Source: Sphingobacteriales bacterium 44-15
GTDB taxonomy: Bacteria > Bacteroidota > Bacteroidia > Chitinophagales > Chitinophagaceae
Length of the DNA: 64,000 nt
Direction of reading: 5' to 3'
Assembly: GCA_001899685.1 (NCBI GenBank)
Contig: MKWG01000027.1
Location: 20,423-84,422, forward strand
The notes under the pieces were generated by a model that saw only the letters and a list, made by a program, of their open reading frames with translations, did no database searches and was not told the DNA's origin. The translations under genes were made by a program, and so were the position numbers. Below are positions 44,582 through 53,943 of the stretch, in pieces (within the stretch, counting starts at the first letter, position 1; every line of letters starts with the position of its first letter).

Positions 44582-46663
44582 ATGTCCATAGCTAAAAGGA
44601 AGACTATTGTCCGCGATATCAGTTGGCTGGCTTTTAATGCAAGGGTGCTGCAGGAGGCTGCCGACCCGTCTGTCCCGTTGAAAGAACGGATCAAATTCCT
44701 GGGTATATTCTCCAATAATATGGATGAGTTTTTCCGGGTGAGGGTAGCCGCGCTCAAAAGGATGCTGGAAGCGGGGCGCAGGACCCGCATGCATCTTGAA
44801 CAGGAACCGCAGAAAATACTGGACCAGATCCAGACCATTGTGCTGCAGCAGCAAAATGAATTTGACCGGATATGGAAGCACATCTTCGGGGAGCTGAAAA
44901 AACAACAGATCTTTCTTGTAAATGAAAAGCAACTCAACGGGGAACAAAAAAAGTTTGTACGGACTTTTTTTGAAGAAGAAGTTTCATCCTCTGTGATCCC
45001 TTTAATGATAGAGCATATCAGGGACTTCCCGTATATGCGTGAAAAAGCGCTTGTGCTCGCTGTGATCATGTCCAAAAAAGATTCCGCCTACGAAAGAGAA
45101 TATGCGCTGATTGAAGTGCCTACCCGCATGATGTCGCGCTTTGTGCTGCTGCCTTCCAGGCCGGGACAACACTATATTATCCTTCTTGAAGATATTATCC
45201 GGTTTTGCCTGCCCCAGATATTTTCTTTTATGGGGTATGACACTTATGAAGGCTATGTAATAAAAGTAACGAGAGACGCGGAGTTTGACATTGATACCGA
45301 TCTTGATAATACCTATACGCAAAAAATAGAAAAGGGACTTAAAAACAGGAAAAAAGGTAAGCCTGTTCGCTTCATTTACGAAAAAGAGATAGACTCGGGG
45401 CTGCTCGAATACCTCATAAAAAGACTGCACCTCACCAGGAAAGACGCTATTATTCCCGGTGGCCGTATCCATAATTTCAGGCATTTTATGGAGTTCCCTT
45501 CATCGGTCTTTTCCCAGAAAAGCCAGCGGCGGAAGCCCATTCCCCATCCTGCGCTGAAAAATGTGCAAAGGGTAACGGATGTTGTATTGAAGCAGGATAT
45601 CATGCTCCATTTTCCCTACCATTCTTTTACCTCGCTCCTCAGTCTGCTCCGGGAAGCCGCCATGGATCCCGATGTAATCGATATAAAGATCACTGCTTAC
45701 CGCCTGGCGCCTGCTTCAAAGATCATCAATGCGCTTATCAATGCAAGAAGGAACGGCAAAAAAGTAACAGTAATGCTCGAATTAAGAGCAAGGTTTGATG
45801 AAGAAGCAAATATCGAATGGAAGGAGCGGCTTGAAGATGAAGGAGTAAAAGTATTGATTGGGATCCCCAACATGAAAGTGCATGCGAAAGTTGGAGTAAT
45901 TAAACGGCGCCAGAACAACAGAATTATTCAGTATGGCTTTGTAAGCACAGGAAACTTTAACGGGAAAACGGCGAAGCTCTACGGCGATCATTGCCTGATG
46001 ACCGCAAACAAAGCTATAATGACCGATATCAACCGGATATTCAATTACCTGCATCACCCCAAAACAGGATTCCATTACCTGAGAGCCTGTAAAGCGCTGA
46101 TGGTAAGCCCCGAAATGATGCGCAGCCAGCTCATTATGCTCATCAATCATGAAATAAAAAATGCCAGGCACAAAAAGTCCGCTGCCATCACGCTCAAAAT
46201 GAATTCATTGTCTGATGATATACTGATCCGGAAATTGTATGAAGCTGCCATCGCCGGCGTAGACATTAATATGATAGTGAGGGGAATATGCTGTATGTTC
46301 ACTGAAAATAAAAAATTTAAAAAGCCTGTGCATGCGGTAAGCATTGTAGATGAATACCTGGAGCATGCAAGAGTAATGATCTTTCATAATGACGGTAAAG
46401 AGCTGGTCTATATTTCTTCTGCCGACTGGATGGTAAGAAATCTTGATCACAGGGTGGAAGCGGCTGTGCAGATCAGTAGCCCTGAGATAGCAGCGGAGCT
46501 TAAAGACATTCTTCAAATACAATTGAAAGATAATGTAAAGGCCCGTGTTCTCGACAATTTCTTAACCAATACTTATGTAAAGACCAAAGGGAAAAAAATA
46601 CGGTCGCAAATTGAAATATATAATTACCTGCTCGGCAAAAGCGCTCCGCCTACGGATGGCTGA
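44582..46663 (+). CDS. ppk1: Polyphosphate kinase 1
   Basis: It polymerises ATP gamma-phosphate into polyphosphate. Its 693 residues have the N-terminal helical domain with WLAFNARVLQEA (11-22) and the head domain. The autophosphorylation/catalytic region contains MKVHAKVGVIKRRQ and YGDHCLMTANKAIMTDI (two histidines near 438 and 470), then ARVMIFHNDGKELVYISSADWM and NLDHRVEAAVQI. It is followed 61 bases later by the exopolyphosphatase on the same strand. Confidence 0.96.
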   Translation: MSIAKRKTIVRDISWLAFNARVLQEAADPSVPLKERIKFLGIFSNNMDEFFRVRVAALKRMLEAGRRTRMHLEQEPQKILDQIQTIVLQQQNEFDRIWKHIFGELKKQQIFLVNEKQLNGEQKKFVRTFFEEEVSSSVIPLMIEHIRDFPYMREKALVLAVIMSKKDSAYEREYALIEVPTRMMSRFVLLPSRPGQHYIILLEDIIRFCLPQIFSFMGYDTYEGYVIKVTRDAEFDIDTDLDNTYTQKIEKGLKNRKKGKPVRFIYEKEIDSGLLEYLIKRLHLTRKDAIIPGGRIHNFRHFMEFPSSVFSQKSQRRKPIPHPALKNVQRVTDVVLKQDIMLHFPYHSFTSLLSLLREAAMDPDVIDIKITAYRLAPASKIINALINARRNGKKVTVMLELRARFDEEANIEWKERLEDEGVKVLIGIPNMKVHAKVGVIKRRQNNRIIQYGFVSTGNFNGKTAKLYGDHCLMTANKAIMTDINRIFNYLHHPKTGFHYLRACKALMVSPEMMRSQLIMLINHEIKNARHKKSAAITLKMNSLSDDILIRKLYEAAIAGVDINMIVRGICCMFTENKKFKKPVHAVSIVDEYLEHARVMIFHNDGKELVYISSADWMVRNLDHRVEAAVQISSPEIAAELKDILQIQLKDNVKARVLDNFLTNTYVKTKGKKIRSQIEIYNYLLGKSAPPTDG

Positions 46664-46724
46664 TACAGACAAAAAGCGTAATATTGGCAATTTAAAATTA
46701 TTATAAATAATAAGAAATATATAA

Positions 46725-47612
46725 TTGAGATTAGCCGCGATTGATATTGGCAGTAATGCAGCCCGGCTGCTTATCAGCGAAGTAATCATAAACAATACCT
46801 CCGAACCTGTCTTTAATAAGCTGAACCTTGTAAGGGTTCCGCTGAGACTGGGTTTTGATGTTTTTGAATACGAGGAAATTTCCAGGGATAAAACAGGAAT
46901 GCTGCTTGAAACCATGAAAGCGTATAAACATTTGATAAATGCTTATGGGGTAAAGCATGTAAAAGCATGCGCCACTTCCGCCATGAGGGATGCACAGAAC
47001 GCCCGGGATATTATCCGGGAAGTGAAAATGGAAACAGGTATTACTATAGAGATCATCAACGGGGAAACTGAAGCCGGCATAATATATGAAAATCATATAG
47101 CGGAGCATTTGTCAAAAGAAGATTCCTACCTGTATATTGATGTAGGCGGCGGCAGTACGGAACTGACATTCTATGCCAACGATCAGCTCATATTCAAAGA
47201 ATCATTCAATATAGGGACCATCCGCCTCTTAAAATCCATGGTGAGTGAAGCGCAGTGGGATAGCATGAAAGCATTTATCAAGACAAATACAAAAAATTTC
47301 CCGGAAATTACAGCCATCGGGTCAGGGGGTAATATCAATAAGATCTTTTCACTCTCCAAGAAGAAGGAAGGACGACCTTTGTCGCTGGAGTCGCTGCGGG
47401 AATATTATAAAGAGCTTTCCTCTTTCACCGTTGGAGAAAGAATGAAAATGTATAAGCTCAGGGAAGACAGGGCGGATGTAATTGTGCCGGCCTTGTTGAT
47501 TTATATCAACGCAATGAAATGGGCGGATGCCAAAGAAATATGTGTGCCCCGGATAGGCCTTGCAGACGGATTAATTCAGCATCTTTATATGGAAATTTCC
47601 GGCGCCATGTAG
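46725..47612 (+). CDS. ppx: Exopolyphosphatase, Ppx/GppA family (TTG start)
   Basis: It releases phosphate from polyphosphate or acts on pppGpp. Its 295 residues (a short form) have RLAAIDIGSNAARLL at the start as the first phosphate loop, YIDVGGGSTELTF at about 138-150 as the second, and a helical C-terminal end. No ATG fits this start: the conserved beginning is directly preceded by TTG at 46725-46727, so TTG initiation is inferred. It pairs with ppk1 and ends at repeat R6. Confidence 0.9.
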   Translation: MRLAAIDIGSNAARLLISEVIINNTSEPVFNKLNLVRVPLRLGFDVFEYEEISRDKTGMLLETMKAYKHLINAYGVKHVKACATSAMRDAQNARDIIREVKMETGITIEIINGETEAGIIYENHIAEHLSKEDSYLYIDVGGGSTELTFYANDQLIFKESFNIGTIRLLKSMVSEAQWDSMKAFIKTNTKNFPEITAIGSGGNINKIFSLSKKKEGRPLSLESLREYYKELSSFTVGERMKMYKLREDRADVIVPALLIYINAMKWADAKEICVPRIGLADGLIQHLYMEISGAM

Positions 47613-47760
47613 GGAATGGTGAATAGGCAATGGTGAATGGTGAAACATAAAACGATAAACGTCAAACGATAAACGCGAGAAAAGTGTCGTCAAAAGTGAG
47701 CAGTACATTCACTATTCACCATTCACTATTCACCTCTATCGTCTCACGTTTCACGACAAA
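47613..47760. repeat. Intergenic short-word repeat R6
   Basis: ATGGTGAATAGGCAATGGTGAATGG begins at the ppx stop. CGATAAACGTCAAACGATAAACG follows, then inverted copies ATTCACTATTCACC and ATTCACTATTCACC, and CTATCGTCTCACGTTTCACG. The GGTGAAT words can pair with the ATTCACC words to give a long imperfect hairpin. It lies between two genes on the same strand. Confidence 0.9.
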
Positions 47761-47804
47761 GATTGACCTGACACTATATTATAAATCGTAACTATATCCC
47801 ATTT

Positions 47805-48620
47805 ATGAGCGTAAATAAAGAAGTAAAAAGGATAACCACCCATACTATACAAAAAATGAAAGAAAATGGTGAGAAAATAGCAATGCTCACCGCCTATGAT
47901 TATTCCTTTGCCAAAATATTTGACGGAGCAGGCATAGATATTATTCTTGTAGGCGACTCGGCCAGCAATGTAATGGCCGGACACGAAACAACGCTGCCTA
48001 TTACCTTAGATCAAATGATCTACCATGCTTCTTCAGTGGTAAGAGGCATTCACCGCTGCCTTGTTGTGGTTGATCTCCCGTTTGGAACTTACCAGGGCAA
48101 CTCAAAAGAGGCGCTTGGTTCCGCTATCCGGATCATGAAAGAGACCGGAGCTCATGCCGTCAAGCTTGAAGGTGGCGAAGAAGTGCTCGAATCAGTGCAT
48201 CGCATCATCTCTGCCGGCGTGCCGGTAATGGGACACCTGGGGTTAACTCCACAGTCTATTTACAAGTTTGGCACCTACACTGTCAGAGCCAAAGAAGATG
48301 CAGAAGCCGAAAAGCTCCAGCGAGACGCCAGGCTCCTTGAAGAAGCCGGGTGCTTTGCTGTGGTGCTCGAAAAGATCCCTGCGCTCCTGGCCAAGAGCGT
48401 AAGCGAGAGCCTGCACATTCCTACCATTGGTATTGGCGGAGGCGGATTTTGCGACGGGCAAGTGTTGGTAATGCATGATATGCTGGGTATTACTACTGAA
48501 TTTAAACCGCGCTTTTTAAGACAATATCTCAATATCCATGAGGCAACTACAAACGCGGTTCAGCGTTATATTAATGATGTAAAAAATAAAGACTTTCCAA
48601 ACGATAGCGAACAGTATTGA
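47805..48620 (+). CDS. panB: 3-methyl-2-oxobutanoate hydroxymethyltransferase
   Basis: It makes ketopantoate, the first committed step of pantothenate synthesis. Its 271 residues have [42 protein letters not shown] (metal-binding Asp and His; written in part), [20 protein letters not shown] and [14 protein letters not shown]. It is about 5 kb from panC-panD, so the pathway genes are close but not in one operon. Confidence 0.97.
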   Translation: MSVNKEVKRITTHTIQKMKENGEKIAMLTAYDYSFAKIFDGAGIDIILVGDSASNVMAGHETTLPITLDQMIYHASSVVRGIHRCLVVVDLPFGTYQGNSKEALGSAIRIMKETGAHAVKLEGGEEVLESVHRIISAGVPVMGHLGLTPQSIYKFGTYTVRAKEDAEAEKLQRDARLLEEAGCFAVVLEKIPALLAKSVSESLHIPTIGIGGGGFCDGQVLVMHDMLGITTEFKPRFLRQYLNIHEATTNAVQRYINDVKNKDFPNDSEQY

Positions 48621-48645
48621 GGGAAGACAGGCTCGGTACCATGTT

Positions 48646-48705
48646 TATCGTTTCACATTTCACGTTTCACGTTTCACGTTTCACGTTTCACGTTTGACAT
48701 AACAC
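48646..48705. repeat. Intergenic repeat R7, tandem GTTTCAC
   Basis: The 7-base word GTTTCAC is repeated head to tail about six times (48649-48696) between convergent panB and the 48728 gene. It belongs to the same word family and shows how arrays may grow by slippage. Confidence 0.9.
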
Positions 48706-48727
48706 TCCGGAACGCTGAGAGCTGAAT

Positions 48728-49234
48728 TTACTTAACTGTCGCCCTGGCATCTGCATCAAGTATATCATAAAGCTTCAGTCCAAGCGATTCCTGCCTCATT
48801 TTAATATACAGGCTCAGGCAATCTGTTGCCACGGCGATCCTTGTATTTACCTGTATATTATCAAAAAACTGTGCTTTCATTTGTTTCTTTTCTTTAGTTA
48901 TCTGTCTTTCGGCTACTTTATAATCATGCCCCATATCTCCGTTATTGGTCTTTTCTGCAAGCAATGCCACATTGGAGTAGGTTGCATTATTATTCTGCAG
49001 CTCCACGATCTCGCATACACAAACCCTGTCGGTTTGTTTTGACTGCAGCTTTTCTACGAGCGCATCTGCTTTATAGGAGTTTCCTCCTACGAAATTCAAT
49101 GAGGCTCTCACAAAAGCCTTAAGGTTGAACTGTGAAGGGCGAACAGCTTCATCGCCTGCAGTGGCAGACAGGCTGGAAGTCAATAATACTGCAATAAGTA
49201 AAGCGCTGAACCGGGTACGTAAAATTGTTTTCAT
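48728..49234 (-). CDS. Exported hypothetical protein
   Basis: The start at ATG 49234 gives 168 residues with a signal peptide (RFSALLIAVLLTSSLSATA, cleavage near AGDEA); ATG 49273 would add 13. The mature part is helical with one VCVCEIVE cysteine pair near residue 70. No family was recognised; similar short secreted proteins occur in Chitinophagaceae. A minus-strand terminator lies 119 bases upstream of the start, in its possible leader. Confidence 0.65.
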   Translation of the reverse strand: MKTILRTRFSALLIAVLLTSSLSATAGDEAVRPSQFNLKAFVRASLNFVGGNSYKADALVEKLQSKQTDRVCVCEIVELQNNNATYSNVALLAEKTNNGDMGHDYKVAERQITKEKKQMKAQFFDNIQVNTRIAVATDCLSLYIKMRQESLGLKLYDILDADARATVK

Positions 49235-49344
49235 TTCAGTTGATTTAATCAAGTTAACAATACGCGGCTTCATAGAAGTTTTGGAACCTGATTAAAATCG
49301 GGAATGGTAGTTCAGAGAGATAAGGGTTTGCAGATACCCCGGTA

Positions 49345-49371
49345 AATAAAAAAACCTGTCTGATACAGGTT
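49345..49371 (-). terminator. Terminator or attenuator in the leader of the 48728 gene
   Basis: AACCTGT-CTGAT-ACAGGTT (49353-49371) is followed on the minus strand by TTTTTTTATTT. No open frame lies upstream of it. It could terminate a short RNA or attenuate the 48728 gene. Confidence 0.65.
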
Positions 49372-49511
49372 AATCATTATAGGGTTGGAACGTGTTGACA
49401 ATGCAAAGAACTAAAATTATCACTGAAGCTCATAATTTTTGAGCGACAAAAAAGAAGGTTTCAGCGTTTAGTACCATAGGTCAATGTAATGCATTATAGC
49501 GGTTGATATAT

Positions 49512-49998
49512 GTTTGGTGAATAGGCAATGGTGAATGGTGAATCAATGTCGTTTCCTTTAGCTTAAGCATCATCATAAAACCTTTAATTTGTCAGCAACG
49601 CAGAGATTTATCATACTGTTACCAGTATCCGAATAAGCCACCTTTTTTTGCGTGAGATTTGTACTACCGCCGATCAAAGGGATAGATGAATAATGATATG
49701 AAGCTGACAGGTCTCCTCAAAGCAAAAAACAGTGGTGTTTCGGATACGAAGCCCGCCGGCTTGAGGCAATCAACAACTTGCCTTTAAAACACTATGCCTT
49801 GTTAAGGAAACGACATTGAATGGTGAATGCGGAATCGTGAGACGTGAAAATGCTTACCACTTATAACCTTATACATTATACCTTATGCCTTATCACTTTC
49901 AGCTTATAGGTTTGACCTTTCACTTTTCACGTCTCACATTTATCACCTCTCTCACATTTATCGTTCCTCCCCCATTCAACCAGGCGGTCATTCACCAT
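49512..49998. repeat. Intergenic short-word repeat R8, interrupted
   Basis: TTTGGTGAATAGGCAATGG, ATGGTGAATGGTGAAT and, after a 277-base insert, AATGGTGAATGCGG, TGAGACGTGAAAATGC, TTACCACTTATAACC, TTATACCTTATGCC and ATTCACCATTCACCATTGCC form the array. It fills most of the 805-base gap between the 48728 gene and the ALDH gene. The other part of the gap, 49400-49511, shows nothing else recognisable. Confidence 0.85.
49543..49819. mobile_element. MITE-like segment with 16-bp terminal inverted repeats
   Basis: TCAATGTCGTTTCCTT at 49543-49558 and its perfect inverse AAGGAAACGACATTGA at 49804-49819 bound a 277-base segment that carries no long open frame. Inside, GTATCCGAA (49625-49633) and TTCGGATAC (49739-49747) form another inverted pair. 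The segment interrupts repeat R8, with AATGGTGAAT on both sides looking like a 10-bp target duplication, although this word is common in the array. A non-autonomous transposon remnant is plausible but not certain. Confidence 0.6.
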
Positions 49999-50039
49999 TC
50001 ACCATTGCCTTTATTGTATATTGCAGTAAAATAAAAGAT

Positions 50040-51566
50040 ATGGTGGATTTTATCGGGCAGCTTAAGATCAGCTCAGTAAACCAGGGCATTTCTACCGGTC
50101 AGTTCTGGATAGGATCATCAGGAACGATTATACCATCTTATTCTCCTGTGGATGGCGCACTGATCGCTAATGTGTATACCGCCGATGAAAATGGCTATGA
50201 GACTATAGTGAGAAAAGCTATGGAAGCATTTGTGGTGTGGAGGAATTGGCCGGCTCCAAAACGGGGTGAGATCATCAGGCAAATAGGTGAAAAAATGCGG
50301 CAATTCAAAACGCCGCTGGGCATGCTGGTATCTTATGAAATGGGTAAAAGCCTGCAGGAAGGAATGGGTGAAGTGCAGGAAATGATAGATATATGTGATT
50401 TTGCCGTAGGGCTCTCCCGGCAATTATACGGTCTGTCCATGCATAGTGAACGTCCTGCCCACAGGATGTATGAACAGTGGCATCCCCTCGGACCGGCAGG
50501 CATTATTTCTGCATTTAATTTCCCGGTGGCGGTTTGGAGCTGGAACGCTATGATCGCTATGGTTTGCGGGGATACCGTTATCTGGAAACCCTCTGAAAAA
50601 ACACCTTTATGCGCTATTGCATGTCAAAAGCTCATAGCAGAAGTTTTTGCGCACAATAATGTCCCCGAAGGAGTCAGCAATGTATTGATCGGCGACAGGT
50701 CAATCGGTGAAAAGCTTTCACTCGACAGCCGTATCCCGCTCATTTCAGCCACCGGTTCCACCAGGATGGGCAAAGCGGTCGGCGCGGCCGTTGCATCAAG
50801 ATTAGGACGCAGCATCCTGGAGCTGGGTGGTAATAATGCCATTATTGTATCGGATAAAGCAGACATAAATATCGCTATCACAGCGAGCGTTTTTGGCGCA
50901 GCAGGTACGGCCGGGCAAAGGTGTACCAGCACCCGCAGGCTGATAGTACAGGAAAATATATATGAACAATTCAGGGACAAATTAATTGATGCTTACCGGC
51001 AACTGAAGATCGGTAACCCGCTTGATGAGAACAATCATGTGGGCCCGCTTATAGATAAAGATGCAGTTAAGATCTATCTTACCGCCATTGAAAAATGCAA
51101 AAAGGAAGGCGGGAATTTTATAGTGGAAGGCGGTGTGCTGGAAGGAATGGAATACCCCGGCGGTTGTTATGTTATGCCCTGTATCGCAGAAGTGCAACCA
51201 CATTTTGAGATAGTGCATACAGAAACTTTTGCCCCCATATTGTATCTAATGAAGTACGCTGCACCTGAAGAAGCCATTGCCATCCAAAACAATGTGCCAC
51301 AGGGACTTTCTTCCTCCATCATGACCCTTGACCTGCGCGAAGCAGAACTGTTCCTCTCTGCCGGGGGAAGCGACTGCGGCATTGCCAATGTGAATATAGG
51401 AACAAGCGGCGCAGAGATCGGGGGAGCATTCGGGGGTGAAAAACAAACAGGAGGCGGAAGGGAAAGCGGCAGCGATGCCTGGAAAGGCTATATGCGCCGG
51501 CAAACCACTACTATCAACTGGTCTTCACAGTTGCCTTTAGCACAGGGGATCAGGTTCAATATATAA
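50040..51566 (+). CDS. Aldehyde dehydrogenase, ALDH7/aminoadipic-semialdehyde type
   Basis: Its 508 residues have EQWHPLGPAGIISAFNFPVAV, WKPSEKTPLCAIACQKLI for NAD, ELGGNNAIIV with the catalytic Glu region, and GQRCTSTRRL with the nucleophile Cys at about 298. This sequence fits antiquitin-like (ALDH7) enzymes that oxidise alpha-aminoadipic semialdehyde in lysine breakdown. The start is the ATG 50040 after repeat R8. Confidence 0.9.
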   Translation: MVDFIGQLKISSVNQGISTGQFWIGSSGTIIPSYSPVDGALIANVYTADENGYETIVRKAMEAFVVWRNWPAPKRGEIIRQIGEKMRQFKTPLGMLVSYEMGKSLQEGMGEVQEMIDICDFAVGLSRQLYGLSMHSERPAHRMYEQWHPLGPAGIISAFNFPVAVWSWNAMIAMVCGDTVIWKPSEKTPLCAIACQKLIAEVFAHNNVPEGVSNVLIGDRSIGEKLSLDSRIPLISATGSTRMGKAVGAAVASRLGRSILELGGNNAIIVSDKADINIAITASVFGAAGTAGQRCTSTRRLIVQENIYEQFRDKLIDAYRQLKIGNPLDENNHVGPLIDKDAVKIYLTAIEKCKKEGGNFIVEGGVLEGMEYPGGCYVMPCIAEVQPHFEIVHTETFAPILYLMKYAAPEEAIAIQNNVPQGLSSSIMTLDLREAELFLSAGGSDCGIANVNIGTSGAEIGGAFGGEKQTGGGRESGSDAWKGYMRRQTTTINWSSQLPLAQGIRFNI

Positions 51567-51589
51567 TGCTGTGCCAACAATAATTTATT

Positions 51590-51665
51590 CGTGAGATGTG
51601 AGACGACAAATGTGAGATCTCACATTTGTCGCCTGCCCGCCGGTAGGCAAGTCTGTCGTTTCACC
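51590..51665. repeat. Intergenic short-word repeat R9 with 28-bp palindrome
   Basis: CGACAAATGTGAGA (51604-51617) is directly followed by its perfect inverse (51618-51631), a 28-base palindrome without loop. GTGAGATGTGAGACG lies before it, and CTGCCCGCCGGTAGGCAAG and GTCGTTTCACC after it. Confidence 0.9.
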
Positions 51666-51996
51666 ACAGCCTTTGCTTGCCCCATTTTTTTGCGTGCTTT
51701 GCTCCCTTTGCTTCTTTGCGCGAAATATCACACAAACGCCGGACTGTTCTATAAATGAACGACTTATCCACATGTTCCCCGTGAAACGTGAATATCTTTT
51801 TTTTGAATATCCGATCATTTTATGTAAAAACACAGGGTAGTATAAGCAAGTCCTGCCCTGTCAACTCAATAAAAAGCCTTACAGCCACTCCCCGGTTACT
51901 TTCAATAAATGATAGTCTTCGACAGAACTAATTGAAGAACAATAATATTACTGCCCATCCTGGCGTTATAGCCAGGCAACATATATCAATTATCCC
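51666..51996. other. Gene-free stretch with DnaA-like and parS-like words
   Basis: No gene is seen here. Within it TTATCCACA at 51764-51772 matches a DnaA box and TGTTCCCCGTGAAACG at 51773-51788 agrees with the parS consensus at 14 of 16 positions. CCTGGC/GCCAGG (6 bp) lies shortly before the OmpA gene start. These may be chance matches. Confidence 0.4.
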
Positions 51997-53532
51997 TTGA
52001 AACTAACCCGTTGTATGAAAAGTATAGGTTTACTGGTGGCTGTTAACGTACTGATATTCAGCTCCCTGAGCGCTCAAATTAAAATTGGCGCCGGCGGAGG
52101 CGCCCATCTTTCTTCCGTAGTGGAGAAAAACGATCTCCCAGGATGGAATGCACAATACAAAGGATATTATACTTCCATAAGCGGCTTTCATGCCGGAGTA
52201 TTCGCAGAGCTCCCAATAGGTATGAAAGACAATTTAAGGCTTTTGTCATCTCTTCAGTATACCAGTAAAGGCAGGAATTTTGCCAGGTCATACGATTCTG
52301 CCAAAACATTCAACAGTGATACATCTTCCATCCTGGCTTCCTGGAAAACGAACTATATTGAATTGCCGGTAACGGTAGCCTACAGGATCCCCATTTCAAA
52401 ACATGTGAATTTTGTAGCCGGGCTGGGAGGATATGCTGCTTATATGATCAACGGCAAAACATCTTACGACTTTTATAATGCCTCCGGAGAACATACCGCT
52501 TTTAAAAACAAAATGGCATCGGGGGATAACGTAAATACTTACAACAAATTAGATTTTGGTGCGCAGGCCTTAGCCGGGCTGGATTTTAATGACCGGGTAA
52601 TGTTTACGCTCAATTACAGCAGAGGTCTCTCCGATTTTTATACAGCGACTTACGGCGGTTCTTTCAAACACGAGGCGCTGGGCGCCACACTGGTGATATG
52701 GTTAACAAAATCCAAAACTTCCAGGGTAAAAGACGAAGTGAAAGATACCGACCAGGACGGCGTTCCTGATAAGCTGGATCAATGCAACGGCGAAAACGGT
52801 ACTGCAGCTTCCAATGGCTGCCCGGATACCGATAGCGACGGCATACCCGATAAAGAAGATAAATGTCCGGGCATAAGTGGTCTTGCAAAGTACGGTGGCT
52901 GCCCTGCCCCCGATGCAGACAAAGACGGAATACCGGATGAAGAAGACAAATGCCCGGATGTTGCCGGCATTGCCAAATACGGTGGCTGCCCTGTTCCGGA
53001 TAGTGATAACGATGGCGTCAATGATGAGGAAGACGCCTGTAAAGATATCGCGGGAACTCTCAAATACAAAGGTTGCCCCGTACCCGACTCAGATAACGAT
53101 GGCGTAAACGATGAGGAAGATAAATGTCCGATGAAGCCCGGCAGTAAACAAAATAACGGATGCCCGGTCATCGGAAGGAGTATGATTGATGAGATCAACA
53201 AGGCTGCCCACAATATTTTATTTGATGTAAACAGTGAAAATATCAAAGTAACTTCCTACGCCTCACTGGATAAGATAGCTGAAATATTGATAAAGGATAA
53301 AGATATGAAGCTTACTATTGAGGGGCATACTGATAATACCGGATCAGTGCGTCTCAACCAGATACTTTCGGGCAAACGCGCCCTTGCCATTAAGATCTAC
53401 CTTGTCAATAAAGGTGTGGCGCACGACCGCATGACCGCATTAGGCTTTGGGTCAGAGCATCCTATTGCCAGCAACAATACGGAAGCCGGCAGGGCAAAGA
53501 ACAGGCGTGTGGAATTTAAAGTAACTTACTGA
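51997..53532 (+). CDS. OmpA-family protein with TSP3 calcium-binding repeats
   Basis: Its 511 residues have a signal peptide (SIGLLVAVNVLIFSSLSAQ), an N-terminal PorT-like outer-membrane beta-barrel (about 25-245), four to five TSP3 repeats of the form DxDxDGxxDxxDxC with CP at about 250-410, and a C-terminal OmpA peptidoglycan-binding domain with IEGHTDNTGSVRLNQILSGKRA (written in part) and the arginine pair NRRVEF. An alternative start is the Met at residue 6. It anchors the outer membrane to the wall. Confidence 0.92.
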   Translation: MKLTRCMKSIGLLVAVNVLIFSSLSAQIKIGAGGGAHLSSVVEKNDLPGWNAQYKGYYTSISGFHAGVFAELPIGMKDNLRLLSSLQYTSKGRNFARSYDSAKTFNSDTSSILASWKTNYIELPVTVAYRIPISKHVNFVAGLGGYAAYMINGKTSYDFYNASGEHTAFKNKMASGDNVNTYNKLDFGAQALAGLDFNDRVMFTLNYSRGLSDFYTATYGGSFKHEALGATLVIWLTKSKTSRVKDEVKDTDQDGVPDKLDQCNGENGTAASNGCPDTDSDGIPDKEDKCPGISGLAKYGGCPAPDADKDGIPDEEDKCPDVAGIAKYGGCPVPDSDNDGVNDEEDACKDIAGTLKYKGCPVPDSDNDGVNDEEDKCPMKPGSKQNNGCPVIGRSMIDEINKAAHNILFDVNSENIKVTSYASLDKIAEILIKDKDMKLTIEGHTDNTGSVRLNQILSGKRALAIKIYLVNKGVAHDRMTALGFGSEHPIASNNTEAGRAKNRRVEFKVTY

Positions 53533-53560
53533 TCTAACTATAAAGAATAACCGAAAAGCA

Positions 53561-53591
53561 CCCCCTGGCTTGCTGCTATACAGCCAGGGGG
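53561..53591 (+). terminator. Hairpin after the OmpA gene
   Basis: CCCCCTGGCT and AGCCAGGGGG form a perfect 10-bp stem (11-base loop), 28 bases after the stop. The following T run is weak. Confidence 0.75.
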
Positions 53592-53778
53592 TTGTTATGT
53601 TTATTGTTTATCATGGGGTAATATCAGTAATCCGGAATTGCATTCCTTGAATACATATTTTAAATTTGTAGTACTAACCACTACTTTGATATTCCGATCC
53701 GGTTATTCCTGTTTGTCAAGCGTTTTGTCATTGACATGCGCCATGAGGGTTAACTTGTGATAATTGCCGGAAAATATA

Positions 53779-53898
53779 ATAAGTAGTTTTTTACAATACC
53801 ACTAAGTGTTTTCACGTTAAATACAGGATTCATTAAGTGGAGTAATAAAAAACAATAAGTATTTTCCACAATAACACTAAGTGTTTTTACGTTAAATG
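53779..53898. repeat. Imperfect 45-bp direct repeats upstream of the second TSP3 gene
   Basis: CACTAAGTGTTTTCACGTTAAA at 53801-53823 recurs with one mismatch at 53876-53898, offset 75 bases; upstream AATAAGTA and ACAATA blocks also repeat. The copies lie 46-143 bases before the 53944 start and may be regulator binding sites. Confidence 0.8.
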
Positions 53899-53943
53899 GA
53901 TGGCAAAAGTTATCCGCCCTTTGTAAACTAAAAAGACCTTTAT

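Noticed and set aside
48646..48705. CRISPR array
   Set aside because: The 7-base tandem has no spacers and no cas genes are near; it belongs to the intergenic word repeats.
51666..51996. Chromosomal replication origin
   Set aside because: Only one DnaA box was seen, with no cluster, no dnaA/dnaN neighbours and no AT-rich unwinding region.
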